From positions 1 to 8,560 of the forward strand of contig FR890506.1 in NCBI GenBank assembly GCA_000433415.1: DNA of 8,560 bases. The letters are read 5' to 3'. How positions within the stretch are numbered: position 1 is the first letter of the stretch; each line of letters opens with the position of its first letter. The translations under genes were made by a program, and so were the position numbers. This document shows positions 1 through 6,836 of this stretch, in pieces. The notes beneath the pieces are model-generated. The model saw only the letters and a list, made by a program, of their open reading frames with translations, made no database searches and was not told the DNA's origin. Source of the DNA: Clostridium sp. CAG:448. GTDB taxonomy: Bacteria > Bacillota > Clostridia > Oscillospirales > CAG-272.

Positions 1-653
1 ACCTACCGTATGTACTTCAACGGTCAGAAGTGAACGGTCAATATCCGTAAAATACCGCATCCCTGCAATATACGCCGCAGGAACCGACTCCATCCAGACC
101 GTTTGCCAGATACCGGTTGTGCGGGTATACATACATCCTGCGCTGGCATATTCCTGACTCTGCTTTCCGCTCGGCTGATACCGACTGCGCACGTCATCTT
201 CCGCACGGATGACCAGCGTATTTTCGCCATTGGGAGTCAACGCATCCGTAATGTCATGGGAAAAAGATACATATCCGCCGCTGTGCGCCGGAAACTCCTT
301 CCCGTTAACCCAAAGGGTTGTCCGATAGTCGCATGCGCCGATATGAAGAATGACCCGCTTATCACAGTCAAGCCACCCCGTCGGGCATACAACCGTGCGG
401 CGATACCACACACATTCGCAAAAATCGGTGTTTCCGATACCGGAAAGGACACTTTCCCGGCAAAACGGAACCGTAATCTTTCCCTTCGGCAAGGTATCCG
501 CCGCAAGTTCGGCAGGGTATCCGCCGCAAGCCCACGGGCTTTGCCGCTGCAAGCGGGATCCTCCTCAAACAACCATTCACCATTGAGATTGCACCATGCA
601 TCGCGCCGCATTTGCGGACGGGGATATTCGGGACGCGGAATTGTCTGTACCAT
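1..653 (-). pseudogene. Glycoside hydrolase family 2 enzyme, 5' part, frameshifted by a 23-bp tandem duplication
   Basis: This is the N-terminal part of a GH2 enzyme (beta-galactosidase/beta-glucuronidase-like), which would hydrolyse terminal sugars from glycosides. The start at 653 has AAGGAG at 664-669, 10 bases upstream. Codons 1-41 read RPEYPRPQMRRDAW then NLNGEWLFEEDP, the typical opening of the GH2 sugar-binding domain. A 23-bp tandem duplication then shifts the frame, and the literal reading stops at 237 after 138 residues. From position 507 another frame stays open to the window edge (169 codons). It reads like the rest of the GH2 jelly roll: ITVPFCRESVLSGIGNTDF, VWYRR, HIGACDYRTTLWVNGKEF, HSGGYVSFSHDIT, NTLVIRAEDD, TTGIWQTVWMESV. 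Deleting one repeat copy joins the two frames exactly (ARGLAADTLPKGKITVPF). The gene lies 51 bases downstream of topB on the same strand, and I see no terminator or strong promoter between them. The catalytic domain lies outside the window, so substrate cannot be judged. Confidence 0.85.
485..530. repeat. 23-bp tandem direct repeat, two copies, one mismatch
   Basis: Copy 1 is 485-507 and copy 2 is 508-530, directly abutting. They are identical except for A at 492 versus G at 515. On the coding (minus) strand each copy begins CTTGCGGCGGATACC and ends TGCCGAA. The unit is one base short of a multiple of three, so the extra copy shifts the GH2 frame. A single copy encodes LAADTLP followed by K, in frame on both sides. 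Confidence 0.95.
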
Positions 654-704
654 TACTGACTCTCTCCTTTTCGTTTTTTTCGCTTTTATTTGTACCTATT
701 GTAC

Positions 705-2951
705 TTATCTGTAAAGCGGCGGCGCCTCATCCGGAATCGGATAGGGCGCATCGTCCGGCAGCGGCGCATATGCCGCATAGTTGACTCCGTCGTTTGCACG
801 TTCCTTTCGTTCCGGGAACGAAAAAAACGTTTTTCCGTCCTGAAGCACCAAATATGCGTCGAAAGACTTCCCCGACTTTTTGGAAACAAAACCGGATATA
901 AGGTCTGTCTTTCCCTCTTTCAGCAGTTGCTTCGCCATCGCTACGGAAATGGATTTTCCGCACAGATAGAGCGGGATATTGAGCACACAGCCATCACGGT
1001 ATCCGGTGCATCCGTAGCCATATCGGTTTCTCCGTACCTGCTTTCCGCAAAGCGGGCAATCGCCGATCACATCACCAAAAAGCCCCGTGCCGTTTTCCGC
1101 ACATTCCGGCGCACTGCCCGCAAAAACAGCGGATATCTCCTCTTTTGCAAGCGCAACGCTGTCATCCACCGTCATCTCGCCGCGGAATACCCGCTTGAGT
1201 GCACGCCCCATATTGCAGGTTTTGTATTTATCCATGGAAATCTCCATGCGGGACAGTGACTCAATCAAAAATTCACCGCCCGGTAAAATGGTGTACACAT
1301 CCTTTTTCAGCTGAATATACCCCGAATTTCTCGCATTGTCGATAATCCCTGTCCGTGTAGCTTCGGTTCCGAGCTCTACCCCCTCCAGCATGGAACGGTA
1401 TTCCTCCGCGTCATTGGCACCGATACTGTCCGCCGCCGCAGCCGCCTCCTCGTCGTTTGCTGCCTTCTCTTCACGGAAGGGATTTTTCAGATAATTGTTC
1501 AGTGTTTCGATGGTGTAATGCTTCGGCGCACTGGTTTCCCGCTCGGTCGGCTTGAACAAATGGTTGACCAGGTCGCCCTTCTCCAGATGCGGCAGATGCT
1601 TGTCCTTCTGTGAACCGTCGTCGTATTGCATCCACCCTTTTTCCAGGATCACCAATCCTTTGAGGACAAAATCCTCATAGTCCCCGACGCGCACTGTGAT
1701 TTCCGTGCGCTCCGCAAGGCAGTCCTGTGCGCAGAAAACCGCAACAAACCGTCGGAAAACGGTTGCATAGACCTGTCTTTCCCGCTCACTCAATGCATCT
1801 TTCCCCGGAATTTTATAAGTCGGCGTCAGCGCGGAGTGCGATTCGATCTTGGAATCGTCAAAAATTTTGGACGAATCCTTGAATACAACCGGATACCCGA
1901 TTTTCTGAATCTGCGCAAGGATTTTTTTAACCTTGTCTTTTTCCGCAGTCGCCAGATATTCCGAATTGGTACGCGGATAGGTCAGGTACCCCATCTCATA
2001 CAGCTTCTGGACGATTTCAAGACTTTCCGCCATCGACATCTTATATTTTTTCCCCAGCACGTTCTGCAGTTTGGAGAGCGAATACAGCTTTCCGGGTTGA
2101 ATCGTTTCTTTTTTGCGCTTGACCGCAGTCACAACAGCATCCGCCGCATTATACAAAGCGCACTTCTCTTCCGCCTTCGCATATTGCTCCGGTTCAAACC
2201 GGAGCTTGCTGACAAGCTCCACCTCTTCGCCGTTTGTCTTTTCCCGACTGGCAATCACATAGTACTTGCCGGGAACAAAATTCCGGATTGCCATGTCTCG
2301 GTCGTAGATTGTGCGGACAATCGGTACAATCACCCGCCCCACGCGCAGAAGCGTTCCGGTTTTCAGCGTGGCGTACCGTGTCAGATTCACGCCGTACAGC
2401 CAGTCAATGTAGGTGCGTGCAAAGCCCTCGTTGGCAAGGTTATCATATGCACGCTCATCTGCCGTCTGCGCCAGTGCCTGCACAACCGTCTGCGGGGTCT
2501 GATCCGGAAGCCAAAGACGCTTGCACGGCTTTTCCGTATGCAGCGCATGGGAAATACACAGGCGGATGATGATTTCTCCCTCTCTGTCAGCGTCTCCTGC
2601 GTTGATGATTTCTTCGGTGTCCGCCCGGTTGCAAAGCGAAACAAGCAGACGGAACTGCTTTTCAACGCCCGGATCGACGCCCTTTTTCCGGTCATGGCGA
2701 AGGGAAAAATCGAATTTTTCCGGAAAGCACGGCAGGTTTTCCATGGTCCATCTGCCGCTGCCGTCTGGGGACGGGCAGTAGTGCTCAATGTCTTCCAGGG
2801 AAAAAAGGTGTCCGAACGCCCAGGAAACCACATATCCGTTCCCTTCAAGGAAACCGTCCCGGCGGCGCATTTTTTCCGCCCCGGGCATGCTCTCTATGCC
2901 TGCGGCAATATTCCGTCCCAGACTCGGTTTTTCCGCAATGATCAGCTTCAT
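705..2951 (-). CDS. topB: DNA topoisomerase III (type IA)
   Basis: This is a type IA topoisomerase of 748 residues. It relaxes negative supercoils and decatenates DNA by passing strands through a transient single-strand break. The N-terminal TOPRIM domain starts MKLIIAEKPSLGR (catalytic-type Glu7) and has the acidic metal-binding motif GDADREGE at 119-126 (Asp120, Asp122). The catalytic tyrosine is Tyr325 in GYLTYPRTNSEYL, close to the position known for E. coli TopB. After the core comes an Ala/Glu-rich stretch (EEAAAAAD), then a C4 zinc-finger-like segment (Cys632, Cys635, Cys648, Cys655). A C-terminal topoisomerase-type segment (GFVSKKSGKSFDAYLVL) and a Pro/Asp-rich tail complete the protein. 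The ATG overlaps the upstream membrane protein gene as ATGA, and AGAGGGAG lies just upstream, so the two are probably translationally coupled. Type IA enzymes of this kind also occur on conjugative elements, but nothing else here suggests one. Confidence 0.96.
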   Translation of the reverse strand: MKLIIAEKPSLGRNIAAGIESMPGAEKMRRRDGFLEGNGYVVSWAFGHLFSLEDIEHYCPSPDGSGRWTMENLPCFPEKFDFSLRHDRKKGVDPGVEKQFRLLVSLCNRADTEEIINAGDADREGEIIIRLCISHALHTEKPCKRLWLPDQTPQTVVQALAQTADERAYDNLANEGFARTYIDWLYGVNLTRYATLKTGTLLRVGRVIVPIVRTIYDRDMAIRNFVPGKYYVIASREKTNGEEVELVSKLRFEPEQYAKAEEKCALYNAADAVVTAVKRKKETIQPGKLYSLSKLQNVLGKKYKMSMAESLEIVQKLYEMGYLTYPRTNSEYLATAEKDKVKKILAQIQKIGYPVVFKDSSKIFDDSKIESHSALTPTYKIPGKDALSERERQVYATVFRRFVAVFCAQDCLAERTEITVRVGDYEDFVLKGLVILEKGWMQYDDGSQKDKHLPHLEKGDLVNHLFKPTERETSAPKHYTIETLNNYLKNPFREEKAANDEEAAAAADSIGANDAEEYRSMLEGVELGTEATRTGIIDNARNSGYIQLKKDVYTILPGGEFLIESLSRMEISMDKYKTCNMGRALKRVFRGEMTVDDSVALAKEEISAVFAGSAPECAENGTGLFGDVIGDCPLCGKQVRRNRYGYGCTGYRDGCVLNIPLYLCGKSISVAMAKQLLKEGKTDLISGFVSKKSGKSFDAYLVLQDGKTFFSFPERKERANDGVNYAAYAPLPDDAPYPIPDEAPPLYR
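2186..2220. other. Two overlapping, mutually exclusive inverted repeats inside topB
   Basis: On the plus strand, GCTCCGGTT (2186-2194) and AACCGGAGC (2197-2205) form a perfect 9-bp inverted repeat. GGAGCTTG (2201-2208) and CAAGCTCC (2213-2220) form a perfect 8-bp repeat with a 4-base loop. The two share GGAGC at 2201-2205, so only one hairpin can form fully at a time. In the topB message the 8-bp hairpin is transcribed first. No T-run follows, so it is not a standard terminator. The structure is clear on paper, but a function is unproven. Confidence 0.5.
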
Positions 2952-3583
2952 CCCCTGTTCTCCCTCTTCAAGATTTCCGTCTTCAGATACTCCCGTCCGC
3001 CGTATTGAACCATCAGAAAACGCACCGGCGTTCCTGCGGCTGCTATGGCATAGTCTGCCTCACCGACGGTCAGAAGGATGCCTTCACAATCCAGGACATA
3101 TTCATTTCCCGCACTGCCATCCCGTTCCCGCCACATTCTGCGCGTTACCGTCAGCACGCGGACCGTGTATGACCCTTGCGAAAAAGCCTGCAAAAATCCG
3201 GACTCATGCCGCTTCCGATCCAAATACAGCGACACAAAAAACGCCGCCGCAAAGGAAAACAAAAGCAATACCGCCCCCGCAAGCCAACCAATACCGGCAT
3301 ACCATGCGCATACCGCCGGCACTGCAGCGGGAAGCAGGCATCCCAAAAGGATCCCGCACACAGCGCCGGCGCGCGGCGGTGTATACGAGCGGCGGATGCA
3401 CCGAAGCAGACGGTCGTGCTCCTCCGGTGTCAGCGCACATGTCTCGCGCATTTCCAACGCCTCCGCCAGTTCCGGTCGGATAACACCGTGCCGATCGGTA
3501 TTCGGCAAATAGACAAAGTCCTCCGCATGCTCGGCAACATCCGGAACAAATGCCGCATACTTCCGCTCTTGTTCCCGTTTCAT
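2948..3583 (-). CDS. Hypothetical two-helix membrane protein coupled to topB
   Basis: I do not recognise this family. From the ATG at 3583 it is 211 residues. It has a charged N-terminal region of about 70 residues (MKREQERKYAAFVPDV, then LTPEEHDRLLRCIRRSY). Two adjacent hydrophobic helices follow at about 72-94 and 97-120, closed by a basic LDRKRH boundary. A mixed soluble C-terminal region of about 90 residues ends YGGREYLKTEILKRENRG. This suggests a membrane hairpin with both soluble parts on the same, probably cytoplasmic, side. The stop overlaps the topB start (ATGA), implying translational coupling. An in-frame TTG at 3616 would add 11 residues and overlap the upstream aminopeptidase gene; neither start has an ideal ribosome binding site, but ATG is preferred, with a purine-rich GAGGGGAAG stretch upstream. 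It lies 20 bases after the aminopeptidase stop and is probably in the same transcript. No catalytic motif is visible. Confidence 0.75.
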   Translation of the reverse strand: MKREQERKYAAFVPDVAEHAEDFVYLPNTDRHGVIRPELAEALEMRETCALTPEEHDRLLRCIRRSYTPPRAGAVCGILLGCLLPAAVPAVCAWYAGIGWLAGAVLLLFSFAAAFFVSLYLDRKRHESGFLQAFSQGSYTVRVLTVTRRMWRERDGSAGNEYVLDCEGILLTVGEADYAIAAAGTPVRFLMVQYGGREYLKTEILKRENRG

Positions 3584-3603
3584 CCGATTCCGCCGTCTTC
3601 CCC

Positions 3604-4845
3604 TCAGAGCGCCCAATTGCCGTTGCGGAAAATCGGTACTTCCCGTCCGTCAGCCATGATACCGGTAACGGAAAGGTCTGCCGTACCGATCATAAAGTCC
3701 ACATGAATCATGGACTGATTGATTCCCATCTCTTGCGCCTGCTCCAGCGTATAGCGATCATAATCGCGAATACAGTTAGAAAATCCCATGCCGAGCGCCA
3801 GATGGCAAGCTGCATTTTCGTCAAACAGTGTTTCAAAAAACGTCACACCGCTCTGACGGATCGGCGAATCGTAAGGCACCAGGGCGCACTCGCCCAGCAT
3901 CGCTGCCCCTTCGTCCATGGAAATCATCTGTTTGAGCAATTCCTCATTTTTTTCCGCGTGCACTTCCACTGCCCGACCGCCTTCAAAACGAATGCTGAAA
4001 TTCTCGATCAGCTGTCCCTTGTAGGAGAGCGGCATGGAGGCATATACAATACCCTGTGCTTCGCCCGCCTTTGGGGAGGTAAAGGTTTCTTCTGTCGGAA
4101 TATTCGGATTGAAAAATTCACCGGAAAGCGTCTTTTCTCCACCGCCCAGGAACATTCCCTGTTCAATCAGGCCAACCCGCAGATCTGTGCCGTTGGAAGC
4201 ATTGTATTGGAGCGCCGTCAGGTGCAATGCATTCAGCTTGTTGCACTTTTCCGCAAAATTGCTGTTATGCTTATCCCACTCCGCAATCGGGTCAAGCGGC
4301 TGTCCGTCCCGGTCGATTACACGGCTTGTGTACAGAATTGCCTGCCATAACCGCTCGACAGCAGCAGCGGGAGAAAGGGACGGAAAAACCTTCTTCGCCC
4401 ATGCACGTCCGGGCACAGCGGCAATACACCACTTGTACCGATTCTCCATCTGATCCCGGTAAGTCTTGATCACCGGATAACGCATCTGCATGGCTTTGGC
4501 GTGTTTTTTCTGGTTCATTCCCTTCAGTCCGTCAGGATCGGCTGACAAAAGGTACAGCATTGCGGGATTCTTATCCAAACGGTACTGCAGGCGCGCAATT
4601 TCAAAGTCCTCCATGGTTCCCAGATTTTTCTGCGAACGGTAACGGACATGAAGCTTCTGCAGCGGTTGATAATCCCAATCCACGATCACGCGTGCTGCGC
4701 CCGCCTTATAACATGCCTCCACTGCCATCGCCACAAACGCAGGCTGATCCAGCTCCGCGTTAATCAATACCACATCACCTTTTTTGACGTTCAATCCGCA
4801 CTGTGCAAGCAGTTCGGCATAACGGCGTAAAATTGTTTTTTTCAT
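3604..4845 (-). CDS. M29 family metallo-aminopeptidase (AmpS/AmpT/PepS type)
   Basis: This is a cytoplasmic metal-dependent aminopeptidase of 413 residues, the usual family length, expected to remove N-terminal residues from peptides. It opens MKKTILRRYAELLAQCGLNV followed by KKGDVVLINAE, typical of the M29 N-terminal domain. Candidate metal ligands match the spacing known for Thermus AmpT: Glu252 or Glu253 in NIPTEETFTSPKAG, Glu319 in LGECALVPYDSPI, His348 in FDENAACHLALG, and His381/Asp383 in IHVDFMIGTADLSV. The start at 4845 has AAGGAG at 4855-4860, 9 bases upstream, and matches the family N-terminus. An in-frame GTG at 4932 would add 29 non-family-like residues. The gene follows the DUF1015 gene by 83 bases on the same strand. 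That gap holds a palindrome but no clear terminator, so the two may be cotranscribed or this gene may have its own promoter. Confidence 0.93.
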   Translation of the reverse strand: MKKTILRRYAELLAQCGLNVKKGDVVLINAELDQPAFVAMAVEACYKAGAARVIVDWDYQPLQKLHVRYRSQKNLGTMEDFEIARLQYRLDKNPAMLYLLSADPDGLKGMNQKKHAKAMQMRYPVIKTYRDQMENRYKWCIAAVPGRAWAKKVFPSLSPAAAVERLWQAILYTSRVIDRDGQPLDPIAEWDKHNSNFAEKCNKLNALHLTALQYNASNGTDLRVGLIEQGMFLGGGEKTLSGEFFNPNIPTEETFTSPKAGEAQGIVYASMPLSYKGQLIENFSIRFEGGRAVEVHAEKNEELLKQMISMDEGAAMLGECALVPYDSPIRQSGVTFFETLFDENAACHLALGMGFSNCIRDYDRYTLEQAQEMGINQSMIHVDFMIGTADLSVTGIMADGREVPIFRNGNWAL

Positions 4846-4854
4846 CTTCGATTT

Positions 4855-4860
4855 CTCCTT
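4855..4860 (-). promoter_or_regulatory. Ribosome binding site deciding the aminopeptidase start
   Basis: The minus strand reads AAGGAG, 9 bases before the ATG at 4845. This supports 4845 rather than the GTG at 4932, which overlaps the preceding stop codon (GTGA) and lies within the DUF1015 3' end. Confidence 0.8.
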
Positions 4861-4894
4861 TTTCAAAAATTCCCATGAGTAAGTATGACACATT

Positions 4895-4906
4895 GTTTGC
4901 GCAAAC
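4895..4906. promoter_or_regulatory. Perfect 12-bp palindrome GTTTGCGCAAAC in the DUF1015-aminopeptidase gap
   Basis: The palindrome is exact and sits 50 bases upstream of the aminopeptidase start. On the minus strand a CATACT element (4882-4887), possibly a -10 box, lies just downstream, but no good -35 is found at 17 bases. A short GCAC repeat (4911-4919) is next to it. It is a possible operator, and chance remains a reasonable explanation. Confidence 0.35.
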
Positions 4907-4928
4907 CGACGCACGCACGCAATTTTTA

Positions 4929-6194
4929 TCACGGCTTGATTTTCCGCGCCTCCATGTAATAACGCTTGTCTCTTGCATGCCCCATGGAAAAGGTCTTACG
5001 CGGAAGCGCACCGTCAAACAAAACGGTCCGGAACAATTCTTCCTTGCGCATTCCCGCAAACAGGAATGCCACTCCTTTTTTGTCAGCCACCAGAGCACGT
5101 GCAGATCCTTCATCGTGGATATAGTCAACCGTATACCCCGGGTGCCGCGGCAGCCACGCGTCCAGGAATGCCTGTAATGTTCCGACTGTCAACTGCTGCA
5201 CAGGGCACTCCCCCGTCACCTTTTCTTCTCCGTCCGCCGTCACGCAGAATACGGTCTGCGTTGTCCCGCTTCCGTCAAGCGTTGCGGCATAGCGGCGGAA
5301 ATCTTCAATGACGGATTCCGGCTCTTCCCCGAATACAACCCGAAATATCGGTTCAAACTGCAAAGCGGGGTCGTGCAGATTGACCACTTCACAAAGTGCA
5401 TAACGCGCCGGATGCGACAATGCCGCCTCGCCGATCTCATTTTTGATTGCCTGGTACACCGCCTTCGCCGCGGCAAGAGAATGGTTTCCGTCCCCGACGG
5501 CAAACAATAGCGGCGACTCCGTGTCGGCACCGTACTTCTCCTCCATCGCCTCCGGCGTTGCCAGCGCGCCGAGCGCCCGGTTTACTGCTTCCGTTTCCGC
5601 AGGAAAAAGATACTCTCCGCGGATTTTTCCGCCGCCGAGCATCAGCTCCGTACAGTACGCGCATTTGCGTTCACGTACAGGTTTTGTTAGTGGCTCAATG
5701 ACCGCACATCCGGGATCGTCAATCAGAAGCATGACATGCGGCAGCTCCAGCAGTGCATTCTGACGGATCGTAACGCGCGGCGGAATCCGCTCCAAAACCG
5801 TTCCCTCCGTTGCGCGGATCAGCGTCTGCGCTCCCTTGCGGTAATCGTATTGCTCAAGATCGATCATCCCGACAATACCGCGGCGAACACGCCCGTCGCT
5901 TTGCGTGCGTTCGACATACAGCATGCTGTCCGGGTGCTCCTGCAAAGTGCCGTCAAGATACCGTTCCATCGCGGCGTTGATTTGCGGTGTCCGGACTGCC
6001 GCATCCGAAAGCCACGCTTCGGGAAGGATCATGCGCAACGTCGACGGTGCATCTCCCACAAATCTGTCGGCTTCTTCCCAATACGCCGGTTCGCTTGTAA
6101 ATTGGTCACAGGCAATCACTGCCCATTTCTCTGGTTCTGTCTGTTCCGCAAAATCCGGCAAAAGAATCCGTGCCGGGTACAAGTACTGTTCCAT
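4929..6194 (-). CDS. DUF1015 family protein
   Basis: This 421-residue soluble protein clearly belongs to the DUF1015 family. Hallmarks are VIACDQFTSEPAYWEEADRF near the N-terminus (27-45), RATEGTVLERIPPRVTIRQNA-type sequence at 127-147, VGDGNHSLAAAK at 233-244, and the C-terminal signature LPRKTFSMGHARDKRYYMEA (398-417). There is no signal peptide or membrane segment. The conserved GDGNH motif suggests an active or ligand-binding site. I recall proposals linking this family to ParB/sulfiredoxin-fold kinases and to serine metabolism, but nothing in this window (no serA or serC) tests that, so I assign no reaction. The start at 6194 has GGGGAAGGCGG upstream. The gene is first in the leftward block, with a strong promoter about 30 bases upstream. 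Confidence 0.9.
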   Translation of the reverse strand: MEQYLYPARILLPDFAEQTEPEKWAVIACDQFTSEPAYWEEADRFVGDAPSTLRMILPEAWLSDAAVRTPQINAAMERYLDGTLQEHPDSMLYVERTQSDGRVRRGIVGMIDLEQYDYRKGAQTLIRATEGTVLERIPPRVTIRQNALLELPHVMLLIDDPGCAVIEPLTKPVRERKCAYCTELMLGGGKIRGEYLFPAETEAVNRALGALATPEAMEEKYGADTESPLLFAVGDGNHSLAAAKAVYQAIKNEIGEAALSHPARYALCEVVNLHDPALQFEPIFRVVFGEEPESVIEDFRRYAATLDGSGTTQTVFCVTADGEEKVTGECPVQQLTVGTLQAFLDAWLPRHPGYTVDYIHDEGSARALVADKKGVAFLFAGMRKEELFRTVLFDGALPRKTFSMGHARDKRYYMEARKIKP

Positions 6195-6224
6195 CTCACT
6201 ACCGCCTTCCCCATTGATAACTCT

Positions 6225-6253
6225 ATTGTAGCAGAATTCTGCCCGTTTTGCAA
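6225..6253 (-). promoter_or_regulatory. Sigma-A-type promoter for the leftward block
   Basis: On the minus strand, the -35 TTGCAA (6248-6253) and -10 TACAAT (6225-6230) are separated by exactly 17 bases. Transcription would begin near 6218, leaving a leader of about 24 bases before the DUF1015 ATG at 6194. The spacer contains the perfect palindrome GCAGAATTCTGC (6231-6242). Confidence 0.75.
6231..6242. promoter_or_regulatory. Perfect 12-bp palindrome GCAGAATTCTGC inside the leftward promoter spacer
   Basis: The palindrome is exact and fills most of the gap between -35 and -10 of the leftward promoter, starting immediately next to the -10 box. A dimeric regulator bound here would block that promoter. 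No regulator gene is present in the window. Confidence 0.4.
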
Positions 6254-6283
6254 GAGCGGAAATGACGAATTTTGCAAAAGCCC

Positions 6284-6312
6284 TTTACAAAAAAAGCTTT
6301 TTGTGCTATACT
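6284..6312 (+). promoter_or_regulatory. Sigma-A-type promoter for tsaE-tsaB-rpiB(-ispD)
   Basis: The -35 TTTACA (6284-6289) and -10 TATACT (6307-6312) are separated by 17 bases. The transcript would start near 6319, leaving a leader of roughly 37 bases before the tsaE ATG at 6357. The palindrome AAAAAGCTTTTT (6291-6302) fills most of the spacer, and TTTTGCAAAA (6270-6279), also palindromic, lies just upstream of the -35. Confidence 0.8.
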
Positions 6313-6356
6313 TAGCGTGAAGTATTATTGTCGGAAGAAAGCCGCGAGGTATATGG

Positions 6357-6836
6357 ATGGAAATTCCCTTTACAGTCATCACAAATACAGTGCAGGAAAC
6401 GGAACAGATCGGCAGCACCCTTGCGGACACCCTGCTGGAGAACAGCCGGCTTCCCCGCTTCATCGCCCTTTACGGTGATCTCGGCGTCGGCAAGACGGCA
6501 TTTGTCCGCGGATTTACGCAGAAAATCGCTCCGCGTACCGGCGTGCGTTCCCCGACCTTCACACTGGTCAATGAATACCGCGGCGGGATCATTCCGGTTT
6601 TTCACTTTGATATGTACCGTATCACTGGTGAGGACGACCTGTATTCAATCGGCTTTGACGACTATCTGGCAACCAATGCCTTCTGCCTTGCGGAGTGGTG
6701 TGAAAATATCCCGTTTGCCGTCCCGGACAGGCACCTGTCGGTCATCATTCGGAAAAGCGACTCCGCAAGACCGGATCAGAGATTCATAGAAATCACCGTC
6801 CATCCGGACGGGAAAGGAGATGCAGGCACATGCTGA
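6357..6836 (+). CDS. tsaE: tRNA t6A biosynthesis ATPase TsaE
   Basis: TsaE (YjeE) is the small ATPase that works with TsaB and TsaD to add threonylcarbamoyl to A37 of ANN-decoding tRNAs in the cytoplasm. The 159-residue product is of normal length. It shows the Walker A loop GDLGVGKT (40-47), the switch-like segment SPTFTLVNEY (65-74), a Walker-B-type HFDMYRI (83-89), and LAEWCENIP (111-119) with the conserved Glu-Trp pair. The start at 6357 has GAGG at 6346-6349, 7 bases upstream. An ATG at 6353 is in a different frame. The gene is first of the rightward operon and overlaps tsaB by 7 bases, so the two partners are probably made in a coupled way. tsaD is not in the window. Confidence 0.96.
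   Translation: MEIPFTVITNTVQETEQIGSTLADTLLENSRLPRFIALYGDLGVGKTAFVRGFTQKIAPRTGVRSPTFTLVNEYRGGIIPVFHFDMYRITGEDDLYSIGFDDYLATNAFCLAEWCENIPFAVPDRHLSVIIRKSDSARPDQRFIEITVHPDGKGDAGTC

Noticed and set aside
237..653. The 138-residue frame as a complete small gene of its own
   Set aside because: Only the first 41 codons are GH2-like. After the duplication the frame is nonsense while another frame carries the GH2 sequence, so this is a broken gene.
654..704. Promoter or terminator between topB and the GH2 gene
   Set aside because: TACAAT occurs on the minus strand (698-703) but has no -35 at a suitable distance, and TTTACA (710-715) has no good -10 partner. There is no GC-rich stem with a T-run. The stretch is a purine-rich leader with a ribosome binding site.
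1626..3008. Long plus-strand open frame (460 codons) antisense to topB
   Set aside because: topB on the opposite strand has full catalytic motifs and correct length. The antisense frame has no recognisable domain, is rich in Arg/Phe/Cys as shadow frames are, and lacks a convincing ribosome binding site.
3584..3616. TTG at 3616 as start of the membrane protein
   Set aside because: It has no ribosome binding site and would overlap the aminopeptidase stop by 13 bases. The ATG at 3583 avoids this, though its own ribosome binding site is also weak.
4846..4932. GTG at 4932 as an upstream start for the aminopeptidase (GTGA overlap with the DUF1015 stop)
   Set aside because: The added 29 residues do not resemble the M29 N-terminus, and a good AAGGAG sits just before the ATG at 4845.
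6287..6304. A-rich/T-rich dyad as an intrinsic terminator
   Set aside because: The stem is almost all A-T pairs and it lies exactly between good -35 and -10 boxes, so a promoter reading is better.
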